In this document: positions 41,301 to 48,559 of the stretch, in pieces
Numbering within the stretch: position 1 is the first letter of the stretch
Layout: each line of letters starts with the position of its first letter
Assembly (NCBI GenBank): GCA_035652335.1
Contig: DASRDZ010000010.1
Coordinates: forward strand, 56,303-120,302
DNA length: 64,000 nucleotides
From: DASRDZ01 sp035652335
GTDB lineage: Bacteria > Chloroflexota > Dormibacteria > Aeolococcales > Aeolococcaceae
Direction: 5' to 3'
Notes under the pieces: generated by a model
What the model was told of the DNA's origin: nothing
What the model saw: the letters and a program-made list of their open reading frames with translations, nothing else
The model's database searches: none
Program-made: the position numbers and the translations under genes

Positions 41301-41831
41301 GCGCTGACCGCGACGGTGACGGTGTGGACGGGGCAGGGGAGCGGCCTCCCGTCGGTGCTGATCGCCGCCTATGCGGCGCTGCTCGGCCTGCTGGTGCACG
41401 AGACCGGGCACCTCGTCGCCGCCGCGGCGCTGCGCCGGCGGGTGCGCCCGGTGCAGTCGCCGCTGCTCCTCGGCGTCGCCGTCCTCATGCTGCCGCTGCG
41501 CCTGCTCGGCGGCCCCTGCGTCGGCCACGAGGTGGTCGCCCGCGAGGGCGAGGCGGCGGGCGCGGCGCCGCGCCGCGACCTGGTCGTCTACTGGGCCGGT
41601 CCCGCCGCCAACCTGCTCGTCGCCCTCGCCGCCGGGCTCGCCGCCGTGGCGCGGCCGCTGCCCATGCTGCGCGTCATCCTGCTGGTGCAGCTCGGCATGG
41701 TGGCGTTCAGCTTCCTGCCCGTCGAGCCCATGGAGGGTTCGCGGCTGGGCCGGGTGCACAGGCGGCCGCTCGCCGTGTTCCTGCTCGCCCTCGTGGTGGT
41801 CGCCATCCTCTTCTCGGAAGGCGTGCTGTGA
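38364..41831 (+). CDS. TPR-repeat protein fused to an M50 (site-2-protease-type) metallopeptidase
   Basis: A 1155-residue protein. An N-terminal signal peptide or membrane anchor (RWSVGVVVVTAAMVAF) and a Pro-rich linker precede a long Ala-rich helical region with TPR-like units up to about residue 890 (for example PTLFPAYNDLGVLEAGQGD). Membrane helices follow from about residue 910. The zinc motif HETGH is at residues 1012-1016. The second S2P motif, normally L-D-G, is SFLPVEPMEGS with Glu1124 in place of the aspartate ligand. The TPR part is presumably outside and selects substrates or partners for intramembrane cleavage. GGGAG stands 7 nt before the ATG. I know no described member with this layout. 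Confidence 0.82.
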   Translation: MSHRRGSAMRWSVGVVVVTAAMVAFPVALVAAQPGLATPPAPPPAAPRLPPLPASQPGAAATLDAVVAHGPFLATGFPDLPSEDAATEVAALDPRDGAAAQRAFLDAWDAMPAADPQLSEQFAAALMAGPLAMNQDPPSPADQAFEGFTGDPDNAARLANAAVALFTLGVAQMDGAAVTDQSVGKGDDVEDNAAQLLQLGYRAFSADAPQAVETLSLDLGFLTPLVGEFNSSAVDALEAWLRTHPADATARYLLGTLLGAGFTRAAVVGQVSPTPPPPLAAAMQVLAPLEHDARTAALGYSAVGDAEMREAQRAVAERPYAARQDARDALDAYDAAIRLNRDPGLLAGRAVALDFLGDEAGAVAAQQRAVAAAPRSAAGLVELAALQQKLCDSRSPCDESAVEGTARSAMGLLESAWQPRVDTSRFPRWTEPCLSEWSGEVVAATDPGDDRGYAGYSFGSLDDAVPVMRTPEGCGAGGAVFLSYTLVPTSDDTGVDARHADGAMLDTAASIAMQAAALRGTAGDADTAYRAWRADVADARLGATAGTAVWTGRRHLMASYDEAAHLVVAPAPATPDAGPQQWPESLFVADSILRHAGRFSQAARVCQASVSALAGTTYPLRCEGEDDFLAGDAAAAQRLLQPLDGRLRTPADRDWLSDDLLAADIRLHRDAAARSIVAAATDDDVSREKLGEVAMDAGDLRTAEAEFARVVQSQPQGRPPSLVAEAAFSDHGIVLLREIQPAADATPDCTTHRADCETARADFLAASAMDPRNPVFLLNLAWADRLLDFPPAVTETVLRRAVAEDPTLFPAYNDLGVLEAGQGDTDAARQDLERALAVAPQYDLATWNLGVLDMRTVGGIPAGQALLAAATSRNPVLRGESTVELRTDERVYDVALGRGALQPFDRTYGVAAAALGGVSLGALAVGTLVDLGKERGLETVLDQLGERARRFTAAVERRLGRALRGMRARPWMVTAPILVALTATVTVWTGQGSGLPSVLIAAYAALLGLLVHETGHLVAAAALRRRVRPVQSPLLLGVAVLMLPLRLLGGPCVGHEVVAREGEAAGAAPRRDLVVYWAGPAANLLVALAAGLAAVARPLPMLRVILLVQLGMVAFSFLPVEPMEGSRLGRVHRRPLAVFLLALVVVAILFSEGVL

Positions 41832-41854
41832 CGCCCCATCGCGCCCGGCGGATT

Positions 41855-41870
41855 TGACGCGCACGCGTCA
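41855..41870. promoter_or_regulatory. Palindrome overlapping a -35 element
   Basis: TGACGCG-CA-CGCGTCA is a perfect 7-bp-arm inverted repeat. A TTGACG -35 (41854-41859) overlaps it and CAGACT (41877-41882) is a possible -10 at 17 bp. It is a plausible operator for the secreted hydrolase at 41972. Confidence 0.45.
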
Positions 41871-41971
41871 TTGCCCCAGACTCCGGCGGCATAGGAAGGC
41901 GGACGTCCGGGAGGCGGCACGCAGTTCGCGGCGTGGGCGCACGTCCGCCGGCACAAGGAAGGGAGAGAGCC

Positions 41972-43855
41972 GTGGAAACCTCGATCCGAGCGCGCGCCGG
42001 CGCGCGCCCATCACGCCGGGCACTGGGAGTGCTCGGCGCCGCCGCCATCGCCGCGGCGGCCATCGCCGCGGGGCCGCAGGTCGCCGTCCGCGCCCAGGCC
42101 GGCTGCCCGAACGGCACGTCGCAGAACGGCGGCACGATCTCGCCGAGCGGCGGCGTGCCGTTCATCCTCTGCAGCGGGATGATCGCCAGCTTCGACGGCA
42201 CGCCGCTCGACGTCGACGTCTCCATCCCGGCGTCGGCGAGCGGCGCGCTGCCACTGATGGTGATGATGCACGGCTGGGGCAACAGCAAGACCGAGTTCGA
42301 GTCGACCACCCTCGCCGGCGACGGTGCGCATTCGTACGACTGGAACAACGCCTGGTTCACCGCCCAGGGGTATGCGGTTCTCACCTACACCGCACGAGGC
42401 TTCCATCAATCCTGCGGCAGGGAGAACTTCGTCCCTGTGGTGAACGCCGCCTGCGCCGGCAAGGCGAGCTGGACGCACCTCGCCGACCGCCGCTGGGAGG
42501 TGCACGACACGCAGTACCTCGCCGGCCTGCTCGTCGACGACGGTGTCGCCGACGCCAGCCACATCGCGGTCACCGGCGACTCCTACGGCGGTGGGCAGAG
42601 CTGGCTGCTCGCCCTGTCGCAGGACGAGGTGATGGCCACCGACGGCTCGACCTCGAGCTGGACGTCGCCCAACGGCACCGCGCTGCACGTCTTCGCCGCC
42701 GTGCCGCAGTACACCTGGAGCGACCTGCTGGAGGCGCTGACCGACAACGGCGGCGCGTCCGACGGCGCCAACGGCGCGCCCGCCCAGGCCGACCACACGT
42801 CGCCGATCGGCGTCGAGAAGGCGAGCTACGTCGACGGCCTCTTCGCGCTCGGCGAGCAGACCGCGCAGTTCGCGCCGCCACAGGTCGATCCCACCGCCGA
42901 CCTGGTGTCGTGGTTCGCCGGCCTCAGCGCGGGCGAGCCGTACGAGGTCAACCCGCAGGTGGCCAACGCGATCACCCAGGTGACCCAGTTCCGCTCGCCC
43001 TACTACATGGCCGTGCCGCCGGCGGGCCACGAGGTCCCCGTGCTGGCGCTGCAGGGCGTCACCGATCCGCTCTTCCCCGCCATCCAGGCGGAGCAGGAGA
43101 TCCAGAAGCTGACCGCAGCAGACGCCGCCTACCCGGTGTGGTCGATCTACGGCGACATCGGCCACTCCTACGCCGCCAACCCGGGCGCGGTCTGGCAGAC
43201 GCTCAACGGTGACGCCAACACCTGGCTCAGCACCATCCTCGCCGGTGGCACGCCCACGCTGGCGCGTGCCACCGTGGCGACCGTCGTCTGCAACTCGTCG
43301 CAGAGCACGACGTACCTCACCGGCGGCAGCCTCAGCGCCATCGCCACCTCGACGGTGACCCTCAGTGCGAGCGCCACCGCGACGACGAGCAGCGCCACCC
43401 CGCCGGGCCAGGAGGCCGAGCGTGCCGACCCCATCGTCAACGGCGGCGCACCGGGAACCACGCCTGGTTGCGTCACCATGCAATCGCAGACCGACCAGGG
43501 CGTGGCCGCATGGACGTTCAGCCCGAGCACGCCGATCACCGTGGTGGGCAGCCCGGTGGTCGACGTCAGCGCCACCCTGCTCGGCACCAACGCCGTGGTG
43601 GCGACCCGGCTGTGGGACCTCGACCCGCAGTCCGGCCGGCAGACGCTGATCACCCGCAACGTGTACCGCCTGGCCGGCACGCCGGGCTCGACCGTCCCGC
43701 TCAGCTACGAGCTCTGGCCCACCGGCTGGCAGCTCGTCTCCGGGCACCAGCTCAAGCTCGAGATCACCCAGGACGACGCGCCCACCTGGCGCGCCGACAA
43801 CCTGCCCTCGGCGCTGCTGCTCAGCGGCGTCAGCCTCACGCTGCCCACGGCGTAG
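41972..43855 (+). CDS. Secreted S15/CocE-like (X-Pro dipeptidyl-peptidase-type) hydrolase
   Basis: A 627-residue exported serine hydrolase. A twin-arginine-poor but Arg-rich signal peptide (RRALGVLGAAAIAAAAIAAG) ends near QAGCPNG. The alpha/beta domain has MHGWGNSKTEF, the nucleophile in VTGDSYGGGQSW, the acid near VLALQGVTDPLFP and the histidine in YGDIGHSYAAN. A C-terminal X-Pro beta domain follows from about residue 470. GTG at 41972 is chosen for the AAGGAAGGGAGAG ribosome binding site and the signal peptide. It is unrelated in detail to the cytoplasmic CocE copy at 19619. Extracellular peptidase or esterase. Confidence 0.88.
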   Translation: METSIRARAGARPSRRALGVLGAAAIAAAAIAAGPQVAVRAQAGCPNGTSQNGGTISPSGGVPFILCSGMIASFDGTPLDVDVSIPASASGALPLMVMMHGWGNSKTEFESTTLAGDGAHSYDWNNAWFTAQGYAVLTYTARGFHQSCGRENFVPVVNAACAGKASWTHLADRRWEVHDTQYLAGLLVDDGVADASHIAVTGDSYGGGQSWLLALSQDEVMATDGSTSSWTSPNGTALHVFAAVPQYTWSDLLEALTDNGGASDGANGAPAQADHTSPIGVEKASYVDGLFALGEQTAQFAPPQVDPTADLVSWFAGLSAGEPYEVNPQVANAITQVTQFRSPYYMAVPPAGHEVPVLALQGVTDPLFPAIQAEQEIQKLTAADAAYPVWSIYGDIGHSYAANPGAVWQTLNGDANTWLSTILAGGTPTLARATVATVVCNSSQSTTYLTGGSLSAIATSTVTLSASATATTSSATPPGQEAERADPIVNGGAPGTTPGCVTMQSQTDQGVAAWTFSPSTPITVVGSPVVDVSATLLGTNAVVATRLWDLDPQSGRQTLITRNVYRLAGTPGSTVPLSYELWPTGWQLVSGHQLKLEITQDDAPTWRADNLPSALLLSGVSLTLPTA

Positions 43856-43867
43856 GGGACCCCTGGA

Positions 43868-43897
43868 GCCGGTCGCCGCCCGGGCGCGGCGACCGGC
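43868..43897 (+). terminator. Strong GC hairpin terminator
   Basis: A perfect 12-bp stem, GCCGGTCGCCGC with GCGGCGACCGGC, and a 6-nt CCGGGC loop, 13 nt after the hydrolase stop. No T-tract follows, as is common in high-GC genomes. It ends transcription before the next leaderless gene. Confidence 0.7.
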
Positions 43898-43913
43898 CCA
43901 TCGCCCGGCGGGC

Positions 43914-43919
43914 TAGGAT
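43914..43919 (+). promoter_or_regulatory. -10 hexamer of the SDR gene at 43926
   Basis: TAGGAT, 6 nt before the ATG at 43926; leaderless. Confidence 0.5.
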
Positions 43920-43925
43920 CACGCC

Positions 43926-44777
43926 ATGGCCGACCCCCGACTCGCGCTCCGCGGCCGCCGGGTGCTCATCACCGGCGCCGCCGGCGGGATCGGCGGTGCC
44001 ACAGCAGCGGCGATGCGCCACCTCGGCGCCACCGTGGTGGGCGTCGACCTGCAGGCGTCGCCGCCCGAGATCCTAGCCGCCGACGTGCGCGACGCCGAGG
44101 CCGTGCAGCACGCCGTCGACGAGGCGGCTGAGCGCATGGGCGGAATCGACGTGCTGGTCAACGCCGCCGGGATCGGCATCGCCAACGACGCGGGCGCCTT
44201 TCCCGACGCCGCCGCCCGGCGGGTGCTCGACGTCAACCTGCTGGGCACCTGGACGGCCACCGCCGCGGCGCTGCCCCATCTGCTCCGCGCCCACGGGCAC
44301 GTCGTCAACATCGCCAGCGGGCTGGCCTACGTCACCGTTCCCTTCGCCGTCGCGTACACGGCGAGCAAGCGCGCCGTCACCGCCTACTCCGACACGCTGC
44401 GCATGGAGTACCGCGGGCGCATCTCGGTGAGCACCGTGTACCCGGGCTACGTGCGCACCCCCATCCACGACGCGCCGGCGGCGCAGGGCGTGTCGCTGGA
44501 GGGAGCGGTTCCTGCCGAACCTGTCGAATACACGGTGGGCGCCATCATCCGCTCCTGCGTGACCCGCAAGCGCGACCTGGCCACCGGCCGCGGCACGGCG
44601 GTGGGCATCTTCCTGGGGCGGCACGCGCCCTCCCTGCTCGACGCGCTGGTGGCGCGGCGCTTCGAACGGCGCTTCGCCGGCCGGGAGCGGCCCGCCTTCC
44701 TGCGCAGCTTCGACAGCGAGACGCCGGACGCGCTGAGCGCTCCGCGCAGCGCGCCGCCGGCCGGCAGCCAGCGCTAG
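43926..44777 (+). CDS. Short-chain dehydrogenase/reductase
   Basis: A 283-residue SDR. It has the cofactor motif TGAAGGIG, VNAAGIG in place of NNAG, the serine in NIASGLAY and Y-x-x-x-K in YTASK. The C-terminal 60 residues (RTPIHDAP onward) are longer than in core SDRs and basic, as in lipid-directed SDRs. Product unknown. The stop overlaps that of the convergent DinB-fold gene. Confidence 0.9.
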   Translation: MADPRLALRGRRVLITGAAGGIGGATAAAMRHLGATVVGVDLQASPPEILAADVRDAEAVQHAVDEAAERMGGIDVLVNAAGIGIANDAGAFPDAAARRVLDVNLLGTWTATAAALPHLLRAHGHVVNIASGLAYVTVPFAVAYTASKRAVTAYSDTLRMEYRGRISVSTVYPGYVRTPIHDAPAAQGVSLEGAVPAEPVEYTVGAIIRSCVTRKRDLATGRGTAVGIFLGRHAPSLLDALVARRFERRFAGRERPAFLRSFDSETPDALSAPRSAPPAGSQR

Positions 44778-45280
44778 GCGGTTCCCACCAGCCCGTCGAG
44801 CTGCGCCGCGTGCTGCTCGAGGTGGCCGACCATGAACTCGTCGACGATGCGCGGCAGCGGCATGACGCCGAGGGTGGAATGGAGGCCGCGGGCGGCCCAA
44901 CCGGCGTCGGGGACGTCGCGGAGGAACGCCCGCGTCGCGCCGATGCCGTCGCGTGTGCGCTGCCACAGGGACCGCACCGCCTGGTTGCGGTCGCGCTCGA
45001 TGGCGGAGATGCGGCCTGCGTCCGCCTTGGTGCGTCCGAAGGGCACGGGCTCGCCGTGGTACGCGGCGATCACCTCGCGCGCCTGGGCCAGCCAGTAGGG
45101 CAGGAACTCGGCGAGGTGGGCCCACACCTGCCCCCACTCCCAGGTCTCGCCGGTGGGCGGGTCGGGGTCGGTGCGGCGGCCGCCCGCGCTGCCGGCGTCG
45201 CGCTGCGCGTGCTCCGCGAGGCGCCGCTCCACGGCGTCGAGACGCTGCAGGAAGTCCGGCGCCGGCGGCGCGTCGCTCAT
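44774..45280 (-). CDS. DinB-fold protein, candidate maleylacetoacetate isomerase
   Basis: A 168-residue four-helix protein of the DinB/mycothiol-S-transferase fold. The metal triad is visible as His55 in QVWAHLAEF and His153/His157 in VGHLEQHAAQ. Known relatives include mycothiol-dependent maleylpyruvate isomerase. It is the last gene of the homogentisate operon, overlapping the FAH gene by 4 bp. That operon otherwise lacks the isomerase which turns maleylacetoacetate into fumarylacetoacetate. I therefore infer this role; the family fold is well supported, the reaction is not. Confidence 0.8.
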   Translation of the reverse strand: MSDAPPAPDFLQRLDAVERRLAEHAQRDAGSAGGRRTDPDPPTGETWEWGQVWAHLAEFLPYWLAQAREVIAAYHGEPVPFGRTKADAGRISAIERDRNQAVRSLWQRTRDGIGATRAFLRDVPDAGWAARGLHSTLGVMPLPRIVDEFMVGHLEQHAAQLDGLVGTA

Positions 45281-46188
45281 CGCGCCACGACGCGGTTGCG
45301 CAGCACTCCGAGCCGGTCCACCTCCAGCTCGACGACGTCGCCCGGCCGCAGCCAGGGATACCTCTCACCGCCGTGCACCAGCGAGAGCTCGAGGATGCAT
45401 CCCGTGCCGCACGTCCCCGAGCCGATGACGTCGCCCGGCTCGACGCGCGTGCCGCGTGACGCCCACGCCAGCATCTCCCCGAATCCGTAGTGGATCGTCG
45501 CCAGCGACGAGCGTGACCACTCCTCGCCGTTGACACGCGCGACCATCTGCAGGTCGAACGCCCTGTTGCTGCGGAGGGGCTCCAGCTCGTCCGGCGTCAC
45601 CAGCATCGGGCCCAGCGAGGTGGCGAAGTCCTTGCCCTTGACGGGGCCCATCGACAGCTTCATCTCGCGCCGCTGGATGTCGCGGGCACTCCAGTCGTTC
45701 ATCACCATGTAGCCGGCGATGTGCTGCTCCGCGGTGGAGGCGTCGAGGTCGGCTCCGGCCCTGCCGACGACGGCGGCGACCTCCAGCTCGTAGTCCATCT
45801 CGGCCGTGCCGGGCGGCATGGCCACGTCGACGTCGGGCCCGACGGTGGCGTAGGGATTGCTGAAGTAGAAGACCGGGAACTCGTACCACTCGGGGATCAT
45901 CTCCAGCCCGCGGCGCTGACGCGCGGTGCGGACGTGCTCCTCGAAGGCGTAGAAGTCGCGGATGGTCGGCGGCCTGGGCAGCGGGGCGCGCAGCTGCACG
46001 TCGCTCAGCGCGACCACCTCCGCCGGCTCGCGCAGTGCCATCGCACCCATGCTGTGCAGGCGGTCGCCGTCGTCGCCGAGGAGGTCGACGAGCGCGGTGC
46101 CCTGCGGCATGGCGTGCACGTCGTCGCCGTGCAGCACGCCGCAGCGGTCGTGCTGCGTCTCGGGATGGCGGTAGGTGACGAACCTCAC
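45277..46188 (-). CDS. FAH-family hydrolase (fumarylacetoacetase role)
   Basis: A 303-residue fumarylacetoacetate-hydrolase-family protein. Metal ligands are in AEMDYELEVAAVVG, with NDWSARDIQRREM, GKDFATSLGPMLV and GDVIGSGTCGTGC. It is the short bacterial form, not the 420-residue animal type. It would hydrolyse fumarylacetoacetate to fumarate and acetoacetate as the last step of tyrosine breakdown. The GTG start overlaps the aminotransferase stop by 4 bp; a longer frame inside that gene is a shadow. It differs clearly from the FAH-family gene at 8490. Confidence 0.9.
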   Translation of the reverse strand: MRFVTYRHPETQHDRCGVLHGDDVHAMPQGTALVDLLGDDGDRLHSMGAMALREPAEVVALSDVQLRAPLPRPPTIRDFYAFEEHVRTARQRRGLEMIPEWYEFPVFYFSNPYATVGPDVDVAMPPGTAEMDYELEVAAVVGRAGADLDASTAEQHIAGYMVMNDWSARDIQRREMKLSMGPVKGKDFATSLGPMLVTPDELEPLRSNRAFDLQMVARVNGEEWSRSSLATIHYGFGEMLAWASRGTRVEPGDVIGSGTCGTGCILELSLVHGGERYPWLRPGDVVELEVDRLGVLRNRVVAR

Positions 46189-47408
46189 GCCGTCAGCTCG
46201 ACGGCGCTGAGCTCGGCGATCCGCGCCATCGCCGTCTCCACCGCCTCGCGGCGCGCCGTGAAGCAGAGGCGGAAGCGATCCGGCATCCCGAACGCGATGC
46301 CGGGCGCGACGATGACGAGCTTCTCGGTGAGCGCCTGGGCGAAGGAGAGCGCGTCCTCCCAGGGGCTGCGCATCCAGAGGTAGAGGCCGCCCTGCGGCGC
46401 CGCGACGTCGAGGCCCGCGTCCTGCGCGCATCGCACCGCATGGTCGCGGCGCTCGCGGAACGGCTGCAGGTCGACGTCCCAGGAGTCGAGGTGGAGCAGC
46501 ATGCGCTGCATCGTGGCGGGCGCGTTGACGAAGCCGAGCGCGCGCTGGCACAGCTCCAGGCCCCGCTGCACCTCGACGTCCGCCAGCTCGGGATGCACCG
46601 CGAGATAGCCGATGCGCTCGCCGGCGAGCCCGAGGTCCTTGGAGAAGGAGCGGGCCAGCACCGTGGCGCCGTAGAACTCCATGGCGTTGAGACTCTGGTG
46701 CGGCGGGTACACCAACCGCCGGTAGACCGCGTCGACGATGAGGACGACGCGCCGCCCGCTGCGCCGGCGATGCTCCTCCAGGAGCGACGCCAGGGCACGC
46801 AGCTCGCCGGCGGTGACGACGTGGCCGCTCGGGTTGTTGGGCGTGTTGAGGATGAGCGCGGCCGTGCGCGGGCTCAGCGCGGACTCGATGCCGCCGAGGT
46901 CGAGCGACATGTCCTCGCGCGAGGGCACCGGCACGAAGCGCGCACCGGCGGCCGCGCAGTAGGCGCGGTACTCGCCGAAATAGGGCACGACGCCGATCAC
47001 CTCGTCGCCGGTGTCGACGAAGGCGCGCAGCGCCAGCGACATCGCGGCCCCGGCGCCGCCGGTCATGGCGACGCACTCGCGAGTCACGCCGGGGAGCTCG
47101 ACGTCGAGCGCCGCCCGCTCACGCACCTCGGGGTAGCCGAGGTTGGGCATGTAGCCGAAGCGCTCCCGGCCGCGCTCGGCGGCGGCGCGCTGCAGTGCCT
47201 CGCGCACCTGCGGCGAGGGCTCGCCGAGGGGCTGTCCGAGGGCCAGGTCGCTCACGGCCTCGTCGCCGTGCAGCGCACGCAGGCGCTGTCCCTCGGCGAA
47301 CATGCGCCGCACCCAGGAGCCGGCCTCGACCTGGGCCGCCGCCCAGCGCGACAGCGTCGACTCGTCGCCGACGGGCCGGCCCGCGACGTCGCGTGGCGCG
47401 TCGCTCAC
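46185..47408 (-). CDS. Class I/II PLP aminotransferase (aromatic amino acid)
   Basis: A 407-residue fold-type I aminotransferase. It has LNTPNNPSGHVV, the aspartate of IVDAVYRRLVY, the Schiff-base lysine in ARSFSKDLGLAGERIGY and the carboxylate-binding arginine in FRLCFTARRE. In this operon it most likely converts tyrosine to 4-hydroxyphenylpyruvate, the substrate of the dioxygenase two genes upstream. The GTG start overlaps the homogentisate dioxygenase stop (GTGA). Confidence 0.9.
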   Translation of the reverse strand: MSDAPRDVAGRPVGDESTLSRWAAAQVEAGSWVRRMFAEGQRLRALHGDEAVSDLALGQPLGEPSPQVREALQRAAAERGRERFGYMPNLGYPEVRERAALDVELPGVTRECVAMTGGAGAAMSLALRAFVDTGDEVIGVVPYFGEYRAYCAAAGARFVPVPSREDMSLDLGGIESALSPRTAALILNTPNNPSGHVVTAGELRALASLLEEHRRRSGRRVVLIVDAVYRRLVYPPHQSLNAMEFYGATVLARSFSKDLGLAGERIGYLAVHPELADVEVQRGLELCQRALGFVNAPATMQRMLLHLDSWDVDLQPFRERRDHAVRCAQDAGLDVAAPQGGLYLWMRSPWEDALSFAQALTEKLVIVAPGIAFGMPDRFRLCFTARREAVETAMARIAELSAVELTA

Positions 47409-48559
47409 CGCTCTCTCCAGGAGTACGGGTAGGTCGTGTCCAGAACGCTGCGCGCCGCCGAGGTGCGGTGCAGCGGGCGGAACGTGTCGACCATGACGGC
47501 GACCTCGTCCGTCTCTCGCGGCCGGTCGAACGACGCCTCCAGCGCGCCGGGCTGCGGTCCGTGCGGCACGCCGCCGACGTGGTGGGTGATCGAGCCCTCG
47601 CTGATCCCCCGGCGCGCGGCGTACGTGCCGCCGGCGTAGTAGAGCACCTCGTCGGAGTCGAGGTTGCTGTGGTGGTAGGGGAGGATCACCGCCTCGGGAT
47701 CCCAGTCGACCTTGCGCGGCACGAAGGAGCAGATCACCACGTTGCGTGCCTGGAAGGTCTGGTGCATCGGCGGCGGGACGTGGAAGCGCCCGGCGCGCGG
47801 CTCGAAGTCGTGGATGGAGAAGGCGACGGGGTACACCGTGCCGTCCCAGCCCACGACGTCGAAGGGATGGTGGTCGAGGCAGTAGCGGGTGATCCGTCCA
47901 CCGCGCTTCAGCCACACCTCGGCCGGGCCCTCTCCCTGCTCCAGCTCCTCGGGAGCGCGGAAGTCGCGCTCGCTGTAGGGCGCCATCTCGGTCAGCTGCC
48001 CGTTGCGCGCCCGGTAGCGGTCCGGCGAGTCGACCAGCCCGCTGCACTCGATCACCAGGATGCGCGAGGTGCGCACGTCGTCCAGGGAGAGGCGGTAGAC
48101 GGTGCCGCGCGGCACCACCACGTAGTCGCCCTCGTGCACCGGCAGGCGGCCGAACTGCGAGAGCAGCACGCCGCTGCCCTTGTGCAGGTAGAGCACCTCG
48201 TCGGCGCTGCCGTTGACGTAGAGCGTCTCCTGCTGGTGCGCCGGGACGGCCAGCCCGATGCGCACGTCGTCGTTGACCAGCAGGAACTGGCGCCCGCTGA
48301 TGACGTCGCCGTCCGCTCCCAGCCGCCAGGCCTCGAGGTGCGCGTGGTCGTGGACGGGCTGCTCCTGCAGCGACTCCATGTCGGTCGGCCCTGGCGCGAC
48401 CTCGCTGGCGCCCTCGGGCATGAAGCGGTGGTAGATCAGCGACGACGGGCCGCTGAAGCCCTCGCGGCCGAAGAGCTCCTCGAAGATCGGCCGGCCGTCG
48501 CGCTCCATGCGCGTGTGCCGCTTGCGCGGCACGTCGCCGACGCTGCGGTACGGACGCAT
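47405..48559 (-). CDS. hmgA: Homogentisate 1,2-dioxygenase
   Basis: A 384-residue cupin dioxygenase that opens homogentisate to maleylacetoacetate with Fe(II) and oxygen. The family core is FSIHDFEPRAGRFHVPPP followed by MHQTFQARN, LPYHHSNLDSDE and the C-terminal HHVGGVPHGPQPG, which holds iron and active-site histidines. It is shorter than the roughly 440-residue proteobacterial and animal enzymes and matches the compact form of high-GC Gram-positive-type bacteria. The ATG shares its first base with the last base of the hpd stop (TGATG). Longer upstream frame is shadow. Confidence 0.93.
   Translation of the reverse strand: MRPYRSVGDVPRKRHTRMERDGRPIFEELFGREGFSGPSSLIYHRFMPEGASEVAPGPTDMESLQEQPVHDHAHLEAWRLGADGDVISGRQFLLVNDDVRIGLAVPAHQQETLYVNGSADEVLYLHKGSGVLLSQFGRLPVHEGDYVVVPRGTVYRLSLDDVRTSRILVIECSGLVDSPDRYRARNGQLTEMAPYSERDFRAPEELEQGEGPAEVWLKRGGRITRYCLDHHPFDVVGWDGTVYPVAFSIHDFEPRAGRFHVPPPMHQTFQARNVVICSFVPRKVDWDPEAVILPYHHSNLDSDEVLYYAGGTYAARRGISEGSITHHVGGVPHGPQPGALEASFDRPRETDEVAVMVDTFRPLHRTSAARSVLDTTYPYSWRER

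Noticed and set aside
38156..41857. 1233-codon open frame on the plus strand
   Set aside because: Arg/Gly/Pro-rich frame shifted against the TPR-M50 gene; it has no domain and the zinc-protease motif is in the other frame.
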